From NCBI RefSeq assembly GCF_001687325.1, contig NZ_LZRD01000012.1, forward strand, positions 1 to 36,132: a stretch of DNA of 36,132 nucleotides. Direction: 5' to 3'. Under the pieces are notes generated by a model that did not search any database, had not been told where the DNA came from, and worked only from the letters and a program-made list of their open reading frames with translations. Positions 24,703-33,903 of this stretch are shown piece by piece. Positions within the stretch are counted from its first letter, which is position 1, and the number at the start of each line of letters is the position of its first letter. The DNA comes from Streptomyces sp. PTY087I2 (GTDB lineage: Bacteria > Actinomycetota > Actinomycetes > Streptomycetales > Streptomycetaceae). The position numbers and the translations under genes are program-made.

Positions 24703-26999
24703 CTCAGCGGAAGCTGTGGGGATGGTTCGAGAGCGACCGGGTCAGCCTCGAAGACCGGGTGCACTGGCAGGGGCGGGAGTTCCGCGTGATCGCCTTCACC
24801 GGCCCCCACGTCACGCTCCGGCCCCTGCGGGAGCCTGCTGCGCTGGTGGAGGCCTCGTACGCGGAAATGGCGGGGTCGGCGGACTTCGCCGTCCTGGACG
24901 AGGCGGGAAATGCCGTCGAACGGACCAGGCTGCCTCCCCTCGGACAGCTGTTGGTCGTCGGCAAGGAGGACCGCAAGCGGGCGCTGATGTGGCACCGGCA
25001 CATGAAGGAGGTCGAGACCGGGATCCGGCCCGGCCGGCGTGTTCCACGGGCGGGCTACGACCCGGCGTCCACCACGATGGAACAGCGGCTGAAACGCAAA
25101 GCGGCCGAGCTCGACGAGCTGGACATCAGCATCAGCTGGCGCACGCTGGACGACAAGCGGCGCCGGTGGAAGCAGGCGGATGAGAACCCGCTGGCCCTCA
25201 TCATCGACGGACGCAAGGGACGGGCGCCCTCGCCGGGAGGCAGGACCGACCCGCGTCTGCTGGAGATCATGCAGGAGGTGACCGCGATCCTGGCGCGCCA
25301 GTCGGGCGGGAGGATCAGGCAGGCATTCGATCTGGTCGAGGAACGCGTCGAGACCCGGTACGCGAAAGAGCTCGAGGATCCGCAGGAGGCGAAGCGGCTG
25401 CGGCTGCCACGCTCGACGTTCTACAAGCGGATGCACGAGCTCGGCCTGTCGGCCATCCTGCTCGGCACGACCCGGCAGCGGGCCTCCCAGGCGAGCAAGC
25501 CCAAGAAGCCCTACACCCCCTCGCACGCGGTGCGGCCCGGGCAGATCATGCAGATCGACACCACTCCGCTGCGGATCAAGGTCCTGGGTGATGACGGGGA
25601 GGTCGTGTCGGCGGAGATGACCATCCTGATCGATGTCGCGACCCGCAGCATCGTCGCGCTGATGATCGTGCCCGTCATCACGGGCGAGGGAAGACCCGGG
25701 CAGCGGGTCGGCGGCCGGGCGACACGAACCTTCGACCTGGTCCTCCTGCTCGCCCAGGCATACGCGCCCATGCCGACGCTGCCCGGCTGGGACCCGCTGA
25801 CCGCGGCCAGTGCCTCGGCGCTGCCATTCATCAAGCTGCGTGAAGCGGACCCCCGCTTCACCGAGGCCGCCGCAGCCCGTCCGGTGATCCATCCTAGGAC
25901 GATCATCGTCGACCAGGGCAGTACATATCTGAGCCAGCATTTCGAGGACGTCTGCAACTTCCTCGGCATCACCCTCCTCTACGCACGCAAGGAGCAGCCC
26001 GACGACAAGCCGATCGTCGAGCGGGTTTTCTCCTCATTCGCCGACTCCTTCAGCCAGTACGTCGCCGGCTGGACCGGCCGCAGTCACGCGGTGCGCGGGC
26101 GGGGTATCGAGCGCCAGCCGCTGTGGACCATCAACGAGGTCCAGCACATGGCGCACGAGTGGGTGGCGCTGGACCATCAGCAGCTACCCCATGAAGGGCT
26201 GCAGCACCCGGAGCTGCCGGGCGTGACGCTGTCCCCGAACGAGATGTACGCGGCACTGGTTCCCGGGGCCGGCTACCGGCCCAGGCCCCTGTCACAGGCG
26301 GACAACCGTCAGCTGCTGCTGCCAGCCTGGGTGACGGTCACCGACAAGGGCTTCGATATCGAGAACCGCACCTACCAGAACGAGGCCGGTGAGCTGAGGC
26401 TCATGGCCGGTCTGCGCTCCGGGCTGGCTGGCCCGGGCAAGGGCGGCCGGTGGGAAGCACGCTTCAACCCCTACCGCCCCGACGTCGCCTGGCTGTACGA
26501 CCACCGCGGCCAGGGACGTTGGGTCAAGGCGGACTTCATCCACCGGCGGTTGCTCACCGACGTTCACTGGACCGCGGATCACTGGGAAGAGGCCACCGCC
26601 GTGATCCTGGCCGACGGCGGCCGCAAGGAACACCAGGCCGCGATCGCCCTCGCCGTGAAGGAACGGCGCCGACGCACCCGCACCGCTCCCCAGCGTCATA
26701 CCCGAAGCGGGCCGTGGATTCCGTTCCAGGGCCCCGAACTGGACGTCGACAAGCCTGTGGCCGACCCGTACGCCGGCATCGGTGAGATCGACCTGGACTC
26801 GATCACTCCCTACGAATCCGCGCCGATCCCGGCGCGTCTGACCGCCCTACCGGCCAGCGACCTCCCCCTGGTCTCCGACAGAGAGGGGCTGGCCGCCCTG
26901 TTCAGCGACACCCCACCCGACGACACAGACGAGGATCCGTTCCCCGGCCCCGAACTCGGCCTGCCTGGAATCACCGAGAGCGTTGAAGGAGAGATGTGA
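24699..26999 (+). CDS. tnsB: TnsB/Mu-type DDE transposase
   Basis: This is a 766-residue protein from GTG 24699, overlapping the tnsA stop. The N-terminal 250 residues carry helical DNA-binding domains (LPRSTFYKRMHELGLSAIL is an HTH). The retroviral-integrase-fold core has Asp287 (IMQIDTTPL), Asp405 (IIVDQGSTYLSQHF) and Glu441 (KPIVERVFSSF), an intact DDE triad with typical D-E spacing. A Mu-transposase C-terminal beta domain follows (about 560-650). The acidic tail has DDTDEDPF and likely contacts TnsC. It performs strand transfer at the transposon ends. All catalytic residues look intact, so the element may still be active if its ends exist nearby. Confidence 0.92.
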   Translation: MTQRKLWGWFESDRVSLEDRVHWQGREFRVIAFTGPHVTLRPLREPAALVEASYAEMAGSADFAVLDEAGNAVERTRLPPLGQLLVVGKEDRKRALMWHRHMKEVETGIRPGRRVPRAGYDPASTTMEQRLKRKAAELDELDISISWRTLDDKRRRWKQADENPLALIIDGRKGRAPSPGGRTDPRLLEIMQEVTAILARQSGGRIRQAFDLVEERVETRYAKELEDPQEAKRLRLPRSTFYKRMHELGLSAILLGTTRQRASQASKPKKPYTPSHAVRPGQIMQIDTTPLRIKVLGDDGEVVSAEMTILIDVATRSIVALMIVPVITGEGRPGQRVGGRATRTFDLVLLLAQAYAPMPTLPGWDPLTAASASALPFIKLREADPRFTEAAAARPVIHPRTIIVDQGSTYLSQHFEDVCNFLGITLLYARKEQPDDKPIVERVFSSFADSFSQYVAGWTGRSHAVRGRGIERQPLWTINEVQHMAHEWVALDHQQLPHEGLQHPELPGVTLSPNEMYAALVPGAGYRPRPLSQADNRQLLLPAWVTVTDKGFDIENRTYQNEAGELRLMAGLRSGLAGPGKGGRWEARFNPYRPDVAWLYDHRGQGRWVKADFIHRRLLTDVHWTADHWEEATAVILADGGRKEHQAAIALAVKERRRRTRTAPQRHTRSGPWIPFQGPELDVDKPVADPYAGIGEIDLDSITPYESAPIPARLTALPASDLPLVSDREGLAALFSDTPPDDTDEDPFPGPELGLPGITESVEGEM

Positions 27000-28126
27000 A
27001 GGCAACCACGACGCTGCAGAAAAAGCAGGAGGAACGGGCTCTGCACCGGGCGCAGCTGGCACCGATGCGCCCGGAATGGATCTACCGTCGGCAAGGGTGG
27101 AACAGCTTCGCGCGCGAAGACATCGTCCAGCCCGACCTGGCCGCCTATCCCCCGCTGTCGACGAAGAAGGAACGCCTTGGCGACCCTCGCCTGGCCTACC
27201 ACGCACATCTGAAGCTGGTCTCCCACCAGAGCTACGACGAAGTCCTGCTGGCGGCGTTTCGAGCGGTGACGGTGAACGGCGACCGCCGTGAGGGAATCCT
27301 GGACCGGGTGATCGACGGAATGAGCGGCACCGGCAAGTCCCTGCTATTGCGTGCGATCGGCCGCACAGTCCAGCGCGACATCGAGGACCGCACCGAAGAC
27401 GAGCTGGGCACGCAGATCCCGGTCGTCCACATCCTTGCACCGGCCGACACCGACAGCAAGATCAACTGGGTGTGGGAGATCGCCTGCTTCCTCGGCCTCA
27501 ACCCCGAGCCCCTCAACGAGAACGACCTCCTGCGCTGGCGCAGCTATCCCGACCTGACGGCACCGGTCAACTACGTCCTGGAGAACGCCCTCACCCGCCT
27601 GCTGCTCGTCGACGACATCCAGCGCGTCCAGCCCCACCAGCTAGCCCCGGTCCTGCACTACTTCGACTACCTGCGCAACCGGCTCGGTATCACCACGATC
27701 TTCTGCGGCACCGGCGCCAGCGACATCGTCCACGAAGCCCGCGCGATCGCCGACCGGCACCAAGTCGTCGTTCAGAGGCACCTCACCCGCCGTGGCCACC
27801 GCGGCACTGCTCAGCAGGACATGCCGCAGGAGGAACAGGCCCACTCCTTGCTGCCCATCACCTGGCTCGACCCGATCCCCTTCAGCACCCAGGACACAGA
27901 GACATGGGTACAGGTCCTGGCCGGCTACGAAAAGCACCTCAGCCTGCACAACCTGACCAAGCACGCCCTGAGCCAGCACAGCAAGTACCTCCACAGCCGC
28001 ACCGGCGGATACTTCCTCGCCCTGTCCCAGCTGATCTGCCAAGCAGCCACCCTCGCAATCCTGACCGGCACCGAGAACATCACCCGCACCGAACTCGACG
28101 CCATCCACATCGGCCGCGGGCACTGA
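26996..28126 (+). CDS. tnsC: TnsC/TniB-type AAA+ ATPase regulator of transposition
   Basis: This is a 376-residue protein whose ATG overlaps the tnsB stop (ATGTGA) after a GAAGGAGAG ribosome site. It has Walker A GMSGTGKS (108-115), Walker B LLLVDDIQRV (about 200-209), and a sensor-1-like strand ITTIFCGTGASD. The lid lies toward TGGYFLALSQLICQAA. TnsC forms ATP-dependent filaments or rings on target DNA that pass the target choice made by TniQ to TnsB. A Gln/Glu-rich insert (RGTAQQDMPQEEQAH, about 270-284) is longer than usual. It is the last gene of the operon and converges on the Gabija-like pair. Confidence 0.9.
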   Translation: MKATTTLQKKQEERALHRAQLAPMRPEWIYRRQGWNSFAREDIVQPDLAAYPPLSTKKERLGDPRLAYHAHLKLVSHQSYDEVLLAAFRAVTVNGDRREGILDRVIDGMSGTGKSLLLRAIGRTVQRDIEDRTEDELGTQIPVVHILAPADTDSKINWVWEIACFLGLNPEPLNENDLLRWRSYPDLTAPVNYVLENALTRLLLVDDIQRVQPHQLAPVLHYFDYLRNRLGITTIFCGTGASDIVHEARAIADRHQVVVQRHLTRRGHRGTAQQDMPQEEQAHSLLPITWLDPIPFSTQDTETWVQVLAGYEKHLSLHNLTKHALSQHSKYLHSRTGGYFLALSQLICQAATLAILTGTENITRTELDAIHIGRGH

Positions 28127-28278
28127 CGTGGACTCCGCAGCGCGCTGTGTGGGCTCATAGGTCACGAGGGGGTCGAAAGGGCTCGTCGCTGTGTCAGGGA
28201 GCCCAGTTTCGGTGACTTTCCCCAGTCTTGTCCCCGATCCGAGAGCCTGTTCGTCTGGCAGAACAAGTCGGGGCGGCT

Positions 28279-30114
28279 TCAAAAGAGGAAGGGGCGGTCC
28301 TGCGGCAGCGTGGTCTCCATCTGGTATTCAATCCTGTTGCTCTGCAGAAGGCGCGTGATGTCTGCGTGCTTGGAGTACGGATAGGTGAGGGACAGAAGGC
28401 GCTGGGCTCGAGTGAAGGCGACGTAGTAAGTGCGCAGAAGTTCACTCGTCGCCGTGCTGGTGTCCGAGGCTGTCCAGGCTGTGACGAGTTCGTTGATGTC
28501 CTGCGCCTTGGGGAGATGGACAAGGACGGCTTGTGCCTGGCTGCCTTTGGCGCGGTGGATGCTGGAGGACCGGATGGTGGGGCCCAAAGGGACGTTGCCC
28601 TGGTGTGGGATCACTCCGATGAGGCGGGAGATGGGTTCGTCCAGCTCACTTGTGGAGAGCGGGATGAGGCTGGCTGCCGGCAGCTGGCCATGGGTGCTGG
28701 TGGGGGCAGCCTGAGACTGCAGGATCTTGCGTGCGGCTTTGCGCCAGTCCCGGGCTGGTGTGTGGTCCGTCGGAGGCAGCGCTGCGAGGAAGGATGCGGC
28801 GCGTCGGCGGAAGAGGGCTGCTGTGAGGTTGTGTTGTGTGAGGAGCTCGTTCAGGGTGCCCGGCTCGCCGGAGTACCAGTGCTCACGGAGGAACGTGGTG
28901 GCTATCGACAGGGCGTGGGTGCGTGCCGAGGTGGAGGCGTCGGCGGCAGTGAACACTGTGGCTGCCCAGGCTAGCGCCGTGGTGTTCGGTTCCTTGGGGT
29001 AGTCGGGAAGTGGCTGGGTGCGCGCTTTGGGAACGGCGCTGTTCATGTAGGCCAGAGCGAGGCAATTGTCGACACCGATGCTCCAAGTAGCGGCCCAGGC
29101 GGTGAAGGCCTCGCCGGCACCGGACACGTCGGTGAAGTGAGAGATCTCCTTTCGGTGTCTGCCGTAAGGCAGCAGGAGCAGCGGGATGCTGTCGTCGTGG
29201 TACTCCCCCACGGCCACGTCCGGTGTGGTGCGGTCTGGTGGCCGGAGCGTGGCTGCCAGTCGGCATATGGCCGCGCTGCTGCGCCAGTTGCCGGTCAGTT
29301 CGAGTTGGTCGGGGATGTGCTGGGTGAACGTGTGCAGTTCTTCGGGGCGGGCATCGTTCCACTCGTAGATGCCTTGGTCAGTATCGGCGACGATCACGAG
29401 AGGGACGCCCGCTTGGTGCAGGCGGGTGAGGATGAGCAGGTCGAGTGCGGAGCAGTCCTGCGCTTCGTCGACGACGATCTCGAAGAACCGGTGCTTGAGG
29501 AGCTCGATACAGGAAGGGTCACTTGCATGTTCTAGTGCGGCGATGCGTACTTCGAGTCCGGTCATGTAGCCGTTGCCTTGCCACAGCCGTTCACGGGTCG
29601 CTTTTGCCCGCGCCAGGTAGTCGCTCTCTGTGAGAGTCGAGTTCTGCAGGTACGTTGCGGCCTTGGGCCACTGCACGCTGGTCTGGGATGTGGTGGGGTC
29701 ATAACTGAACTCGAAGGAGGAGAGGGGGATGTCGCGAGGCCGGACGCGTGCTGAGGGGATGTGATCCCAGGACAGGATGTGCTGCCACACAGGGGTGGCC
29801 GGCAGATGCGGGCGGACAAGGTATCGCCACAGGAAGCTGTCAAAGGTGCCGATGTAGTGGGGATAAGCGGTCAGATCCGCGCGGTTGGCTTCTCCCGTGC
29901 AGCGGTGGCGTAGTTCGTCCGCCGCGACGTTGGTGAAGGAGAGCAGCGCACGTCCGCTGCGCCGGGGACCGGGCGGTGTGTTGCAGTGTCGGTGGACCAG
30001 TGTTCGGGTCTTCCCAGCTCCCGGGCAGGCGCGGATGAAGACGGGTGCTTGGGCATAAATGGCTTGCTGCTGTTGACTTCGGGCGTGGTTGCGCTGTTCT
30101 TCTATGTCGCTCAT
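28279..30114 (-). CDS. gajB: UvrD/PcrA-like helicase, GajB-like (Gabija)
   Basis: This is 611 residues from ATG 30114, overlapping the upstream stop (ATGA). Superfamily 1 motifs are all present: motif I ACPGAGKTRTLVHR (29-42), ALLSFTNVAADELRHR (Ia), FEIVVDEAQDCSALD (II), VIVADTDQGIYEWNDA (III), LELTGNWRSS (IV), SSIHRAKGSQAQAVLV (V) and TYYVAFTRAQRLL (VI). In Gabija, GajB is the helicase partner of the OLD nuclease GajA and is thought to sense DNA ends produced during phage infection. Compared with about 500 residues in the first described GajB it is somewhat longer. The overlap shows tight co-translation with the nuclease gene. Confidence 0.88.
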   Translation of the reverse strand: MSDIEEQRNHARSQQQQAIYAQAPVFIRACPGAGKTRTLVHRHCNTPPGPRRSGRALLSFTNVAADELRHRCTGEANRADLTAYPHYIGTFDSFLWRYLVRPHLPATPVWQHILSWDHIPSARVRPRDIPLSSFEFSYDPTTSQTSVQWPKAATYLQNSTLTESDYLARAKATRERLWQGNGYMTGLEVRIAALEHASDPSCIELLKHRFFEIVVDEAQDCSALDLLILTRLHQAGVPLVIVADTDQGIYEWNDARPEELHTFTQHIPDQLELTGNWRSSAAICRLAATLRPPDRTTPDVAVGEYHDDSIPLLLLPYGRHRKEISHFTDVSGAGEAFTAWAATWSIGVDNCLALAYMNSAVPKARTQPLPDYPKEPNTTALAWAATVFTAADASTSARTHALSIATTFLREHWYSGEPGTLNELLTQHNLTAALFRRRAASFLAALPPTDHTPARDWRKAARKILQSQAAPTSTHGQLPAASLIPLSTSELDEPISRLIGVIPHQGNVPLGPTIRSSSIHRAKGSQAQAVLVHLPKAQDINELVTAWTASDTSTATSELLRTYYVAFTRAQRLLSLTYPYSKHADITRLLQSNRIEYQMETTLPQDRPFLF

Positions 30115-32144
30115 GCCGTGGTACCGCCTACTCCGCTGATCCAGCGAATGGCCGCTGCGAGGTGGGCGGGAACCGTGAACTCGCCCTGCTCTTGGACAAG
30201 TCGCTCTGCCAGCCGGTAGGCGTAATCTCCCTTGGGTAGACCGATGCCGGTGCCCTTGGCAAACAAGGCACCGAAGGCATCTGCCCTCTCGTCTGCAGTG
30301 GTCGCCTCGGTGACGGCCATCCAATGGTGTTGGGACTTTGGCCTGAGGTCGAAGAAGATGTCGGCCAGAAACTCCTGGTTACCGTCGGGCCTCATGAGCT
30401 CCGGCTCAAGGGTCGGCTTGCTCTCCGCTATGTGGAACGACTCCTGCGGCACTTGCCATTGCAGAAGGTTTCCCCGCAGCCAGGACGCACGGTTGAAACG
30501 GACTGGTGCTGGGCCTTCGGCGCCAGAAGCTTCCGGGTCCGTGGCGTTTTGCGCCTCTCCTGCTGCCGACTCGAACGGCGCCCGGGCGGACGGGACTTCA
30601 CCGACCGGGGCAGCCCGAGAGTCATCGTCTATCTCAGCGGCCTTCTTGCCGGGGTCCTGATCAGTGATCACGACGACGCGATCCGCGATCCGCACACCGC
30701 CAGCCTCTACCAAGAGCACACGCAAGTAGGGCGTGAAGTCCACTCCGTCAACCGACACGATGCACGTGCCCCGGAAAACAGCTTTCGCCCGGCGCTGCTC
30801 TGCCTCGGGAAGGGAGGACAGAACAAGGTCGGCGAACGCCGGGATGAGGAGAGCTTCCGCAAGGCCCTCAACCAGGATCACCCGGGATCCGAACAGCATG
30901 GCTGACTTAGTGATGTCAAGGTAGCGGTCTAGCTTGGCGGCCTCGTGCTCAGCAAAGGGAATCTCGTTCACGGGTACCGCAGCCGTGGTAAACGCGAACG
31001 TTGACGCGTTCTCCTTACTCGATGCCTCTTCCTCTTCGCTCTCGGTGGCAGCCGGATCCTGTCCCGAGGACGGAGCCAAAGTGCGGCATCGCTTGAGCAC
31101 CACAAGGTCCCGCACGGTGGTCGCAGCCGCCAGAACTGGCGAGTGGGTGGTGATCACGACCTGGATGCGTCCCTGAGGAGCTCCGTCCTTACGCGGAGAA
31201 GCACTCTGCGACCGCATGGCCTGAGCACGTAGATGCTCCAGCAGGAGGATCTGCAGCTGAGGATGGAGGTGAGCTTCGGGCTCCTCGACCAGAAACAGTG
31301 TCAGATCCGCGTCCCGGGCAGCATCAAGCTCGGCAAGCACGGTGGCGATGTACAACAGGTTGGCATAGCCCAGACCCGAGCGGCCGATGTCCTCCACGGC
31401 CAGGCATTCATCACCCATGCGGGTACGCAGAGCTCGTGCGATGGAGGCGAGGCTGGGTTCGGCGAAGGACAGCCCCATGTGTTGAGGGTGCGCTCCAGCC
31501 GTCAGCAGTTCCAGGGGCTCATTGATCCGCTTGCGGGCAGCTTTGATCTTGGTATGCGACTCCAGGCCGCGGAAGTGCTCCGCTTGCTCCTCCTCGAAGG
31601 CTTTGATCGCCTCCTTGGCACCGAGCTCAGCCGCGAGAATCAGCCGGAGCCTATTGCCCGCACTGGAAGCCAGCTCCTGCTGCGCATTACGCAAAGGCGG
31701 CAGATAGACGTGACGGATAGTGCGGCGGGCTTCGGGCTCGGGGTCGTCCATCAACCGCCCAGCCGACCAGGCTGGCCGCTGCGCGCGTTCTCCGGGAGCA
31801 GGGCGGGTGAACCGCGCCGTGTAACGGGCACTACGTCCGGCTGGCATGCCTGTGTCGTCCGCAGGCGAGATCAACGCCTGCAGATGCGTCCCGCCTTCCT
31901 CTGCCGAGAGGCCCCCGTACAGTGCGGTCAGTTCGGCAGTGTCGACCCACGAGTGAACGTCCTCGGCGTCCCACCAGCGCGTACGCCGGTCATCCAGCGG
32001 ATCAGTCAGCAGCCGCAGGACATCGATGAAATTGGACTTCCCTGCGTTGTTCTCCCCCACCATCACCGTGACGCCCGGTCGCAGCGCCACGTCGGTGTCC
32101 AAGAGCGACTTGAAACCCTTGGCGCGCACTCGCCCTAGATACAC
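30111..32144 (-). CDS. gajA: OLD-family ATPase/TOPRIM nuclease, GajA-like (Gabija)
   Basis: This is 677 residues from GTG 32144, preceded by an AAGGGGG stretch. The ABC-type ATPase has Walker A GENNAGKSNFI (30-40), signature region SGLGYANLLYIATVLAEL, Walker B LTLFLVEEPEAHLHPQLQ and the H-loop QVVITTHSPVLAA. The C-terminal TOPRIM nuclease domain has VILVEGLAEALLIPAFADLV (catalytic Glu), GTCIVSVDGVDF and VVITDQDPG (Asp-x-Asp). This is the class 2 OLD arrangement next to a UvrD-like helicase, which defines Gabija: GajA nicks DNA when nucleotide levels fall during infection. It has an unusual charged insert (SEEEEASSKENAS, about 370-383) between H-loop and TOPRIM. First gene of the two-gene operon. 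Confidence 0.9.
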   Translation of the reverse strand: MYLGRVRAKGFKSLLDTDVALRPGVTVMVGENNAGKSNFIDVLRLLTDPLDDRRTRWWDAEDVHSWVDTAELTALYGGLSAEEGGTHLQALISPADDTGMPAGRSARYTARFTRPAPGERAQRPAWSAGRLMDDPEPEARRTIRHVYLPPLRNAQQELASSAGNRLRLILAAELGAKEAIKAFEEEQAEHFRGLESHTKIKAARKRINEPLELLTAGAHPQHMGLSFAEPSLASIARALRTRMGDECLAVEDIGRSGLGYANLLYIATVLAELDAARDADLTLFLVEEPEAHLHPQLQILLLEHLRAQAMRSQSASPRKDGAPQGRIQVVITTHSPVLAAATTVRDLVVLKRCRTLAPSSGQDPAATESEEEEASSKENASTFAFTTAAVPVNEIPFAEHEAAKLDRYLDITKSAMLFGSRVILVEGLAEALLIPAFADLVLSSLPEAEQRRAKAVFRGTCIVSVDGVDFTPYLRVLLVEAGGVRIADRVVVITDQDPGKKAAEIDDDSRAAPVGEVPSARAPFESAAGEAQNATDPEASGAEGPAPVRFNRASWLRGNLLQWQVPQESFHIAESKPTLEPELMRPDGNQEFLADIFFDLRPKSQHHWMAVTEATTADERADAFGALFAKGTGIGLPKGDYAYRLAERLVQEQGEFTVPAHLAAAIRWISGVGGTTA

Positions 32145-32520
32145 CCCACACCCCCTTGAGAATCCCCCAGCCCAAGGCTATCCAGAACTGACACCTCACC
32201 AGGCCAAATCGCCGCAGGCATATGCGGTGACCATGCGGCGTCGAACGGGCAGCACCGGGAGGAAGGGCCCCATCCCGGTAGGAACCCACCCGCGCTGGAT
32301 CCGAGGAGAGCCTCTCGTGCGACCGCGCCGATGACTTCCGGTACGGGCCGGCAGCCCTCACCGATGGTCACCACAGGCCTCTGCTGCACACCTGCCTCCA
32401 GAAGAGTCCATCAGGTAGCGGCGGGGCTGAATCCCGGCGAAGGGGAGTGCCACTTCTGACCGGAGACTCGAGCATCCCCTAATGTGCCTCTGACCTGCAC
32501 AAACAGAAGGGTGACCCATA

Positions 32521-32547
32521 GGATTCTCGCGACATTTACGAGAATCC
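32521..32547. promoter_or_regulatory. Perfect 9-bp inverted repeat, 9-base spacer
   Basis: GGATTCTCG (32521-32529) and CGAGAATCC (32539-32547) flank CGACATTTA. It is AT-richer than its surroundings. The geometry suits a dimeric repressor operator or a tyrosine-recombinase core site; no recombinase gene is near. The nearest start is that of gajA, about 380 bases away, and it lies upstream of that gene. Confidence 0.45.
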
Positions 32548-32698
32548 CGTTAGACCAGCGGAGTCGCAGGTCACGACCTTTCAGCTGCAGGCACGAATCA
32601 AGACTTCCCTGCTCAGACGCGTTTCCTAGTACCACGCAACCGTCCACTCCGAGTCACGGGACAGCAGTACAGCGCTACTTCGACCACCCAGCATGAAG

Positions 32699-32924
32699 CG
32701 AGAACTCACACCGGGTCCGGTTCCGTCTCCGCGAGCTGCGGCCAAGCGGTGGCTGCACCGAGCTGCCCGGGCTGCCGTGCGGGCAGGGGAAGGGACGGCT
32801 CTCCGACTGCCCGGTGTTCCTCGCGTTCAGTCCCGACAACCCGACGCCCCTCCACGGAGCCGACACGGCGGACTACACCCGGCCCCGCAACCGGCTCCAG
32901 CACATGAGCATCTGGGATGCGTAA
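32699..32924 (+). pseudogene. Possible 3' fragment of an unrecognised gene
   Basis: One forward frame reads RFRLRELRPSGGCTELPGLP, then GRLSDCPVFLAFSPDNPTPL, and ends RLQHMSIWDA before TAA. The residue mix (single Trp and Met, Cys, few Arg runs) looks like true protein rather than a shadow frame. The frame is closed by a stop just upstream and has no start codon. I infer a truncated gene end, but do not recognise the family. Confidence 0.3.
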
Positions 32925-32992
32925 GGCACACCACCCCACAGCCGGCCGGGTGACCGGATCGAACATCCCTGCGCTCACCCCGCCCCATCAGG

Positions 32993-33865
32993 TCAGGGGA
33001 TGAGGACGAGCTTGCCGTCGATCCCTCCTTCCTCACCGAGGCGGTGGGCCTCGGCAGCCCGGGAAAGCGGGAGTGTCCCGTGGATCCTGGCACGCAGGGC
33101 TCCCCCAGCCGCCATACCGGCGATGGCCCGCATCCCGGCGTGATCGGACTGGACCATCATGCTGCGGTACCGCACGCCGCGTTCGGCGGCCAGAGCGAGC
33201 GCCGCGTCGTCGGCCCCCAGGAGGGAGACGAGAACGCCGCCACGGCGGATCGCGCGCAGGGAATCCAGGCGGGTCTGTCCCGTGAAGGGCACCAGGGCCG
33301 CATCCGCATCCGTGACGACGTCGCTGATCGTGGTGCCGCGGTAGTCGACGACCCGGTCGGCGCCCAGGGAACGTACGAAGTCGGCATCGGCGGCGGACGC
33401 CGTGGCGGTGACATCGGCGCCGAGATGACGTGCGATCTGCACCGCCAGATGCCCCACACCGCCGGCACCGCCCTGGACCAGCACCCGCTGACCGCCCGTC
33501 AGCCGAGCGGTGTCGTTCAGGGCCTGCCAGGCGGTGAGCGCGGCCAGGGGCAGTGCGGCAGCTTCCGTGAAACTGATGTTCCCGGGTTTGGCGGCGAAAG
33601 CACGGGCCGGGCCGGTGGCGTACTCGGCATAGCCCCCGGGACCGTACGGGTAGGGCAACATACCGAACACCGCGTCGCCCTCGTCGAAGATCGTGACGCC
33701 AGGGCCTGTTTTGTCGACGGTCCCGGCCACGTCCCAGCCGGTAGTGGCCGGAAGTCCGTGATCGTAGGGAATGGAACCGTCACGGTGTTTCCAATCGGTG
33801 GGGTTCACCCCGGCGGCCGCGATCCGGATCCGGATCTCGCCCACCCCTGGCTCGGGAAGCAGCAA
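32993..33865 (-). pseudogene. NADP-dependent quinone oxidoreductase (zinc-free MDR family), 5'-truncated
   Basis: The protein has the GroES-like N-domain (LLPEPGVGEIRIRIAAAGVN, PTDWKHRDG, GWDVAGTV) and a Rossmann domain with VLVQGGAGGVGHLAVQIARH, the NADP-binding loop. It lacks the Cys zinc ligands of alcohol dehydrogenases, so a quinone/enone reductase is likely. The only nearby start is TTG 33865, already inside the conserved region. The frame continues upstream as GVQSAYGGPEVLTETELLLP, which is the normal family N-terminus, but without an ATG/GTG, and is closed by a stop at 33941-33943. The usual first residues (M-x-A-V) seem replaced. I infer loss of the true start by a rearrangement near 33895-33910. 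Function may be lost or reduced. Confidence 0.7.
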
Positions 33866-33903
33866 CTCGGTCTCGGTCAGGACTTCAGGCCCCCCGTAGG
33901 CAC

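Larger units (their letters stand above)
32145..32992. other. Gene-poor interval between Gabija and oxidoreductase
   Basis: There are 848 bases without a convincing gene. It contains the 9-bp inverted repeat at 32521-32547 and, near the right side, one forward frame with protein-like composition but no start codon (32699-32924). It is the boundary between the defence-rich end and ordinary chromosomal genes, so scars of past insertion or deletion are plausible. Confidence 0.45.

Noticed and set aside
28279..32144. Retron or SbcCD-like repair system instead of Gabija
   Set aside because: The ATPase has a C-terminal TOPRIM domain and the partner has a full UvrD motif set with overlapping genes, which fits class 2 OLD/Gabija and not SbcCD or a retron.
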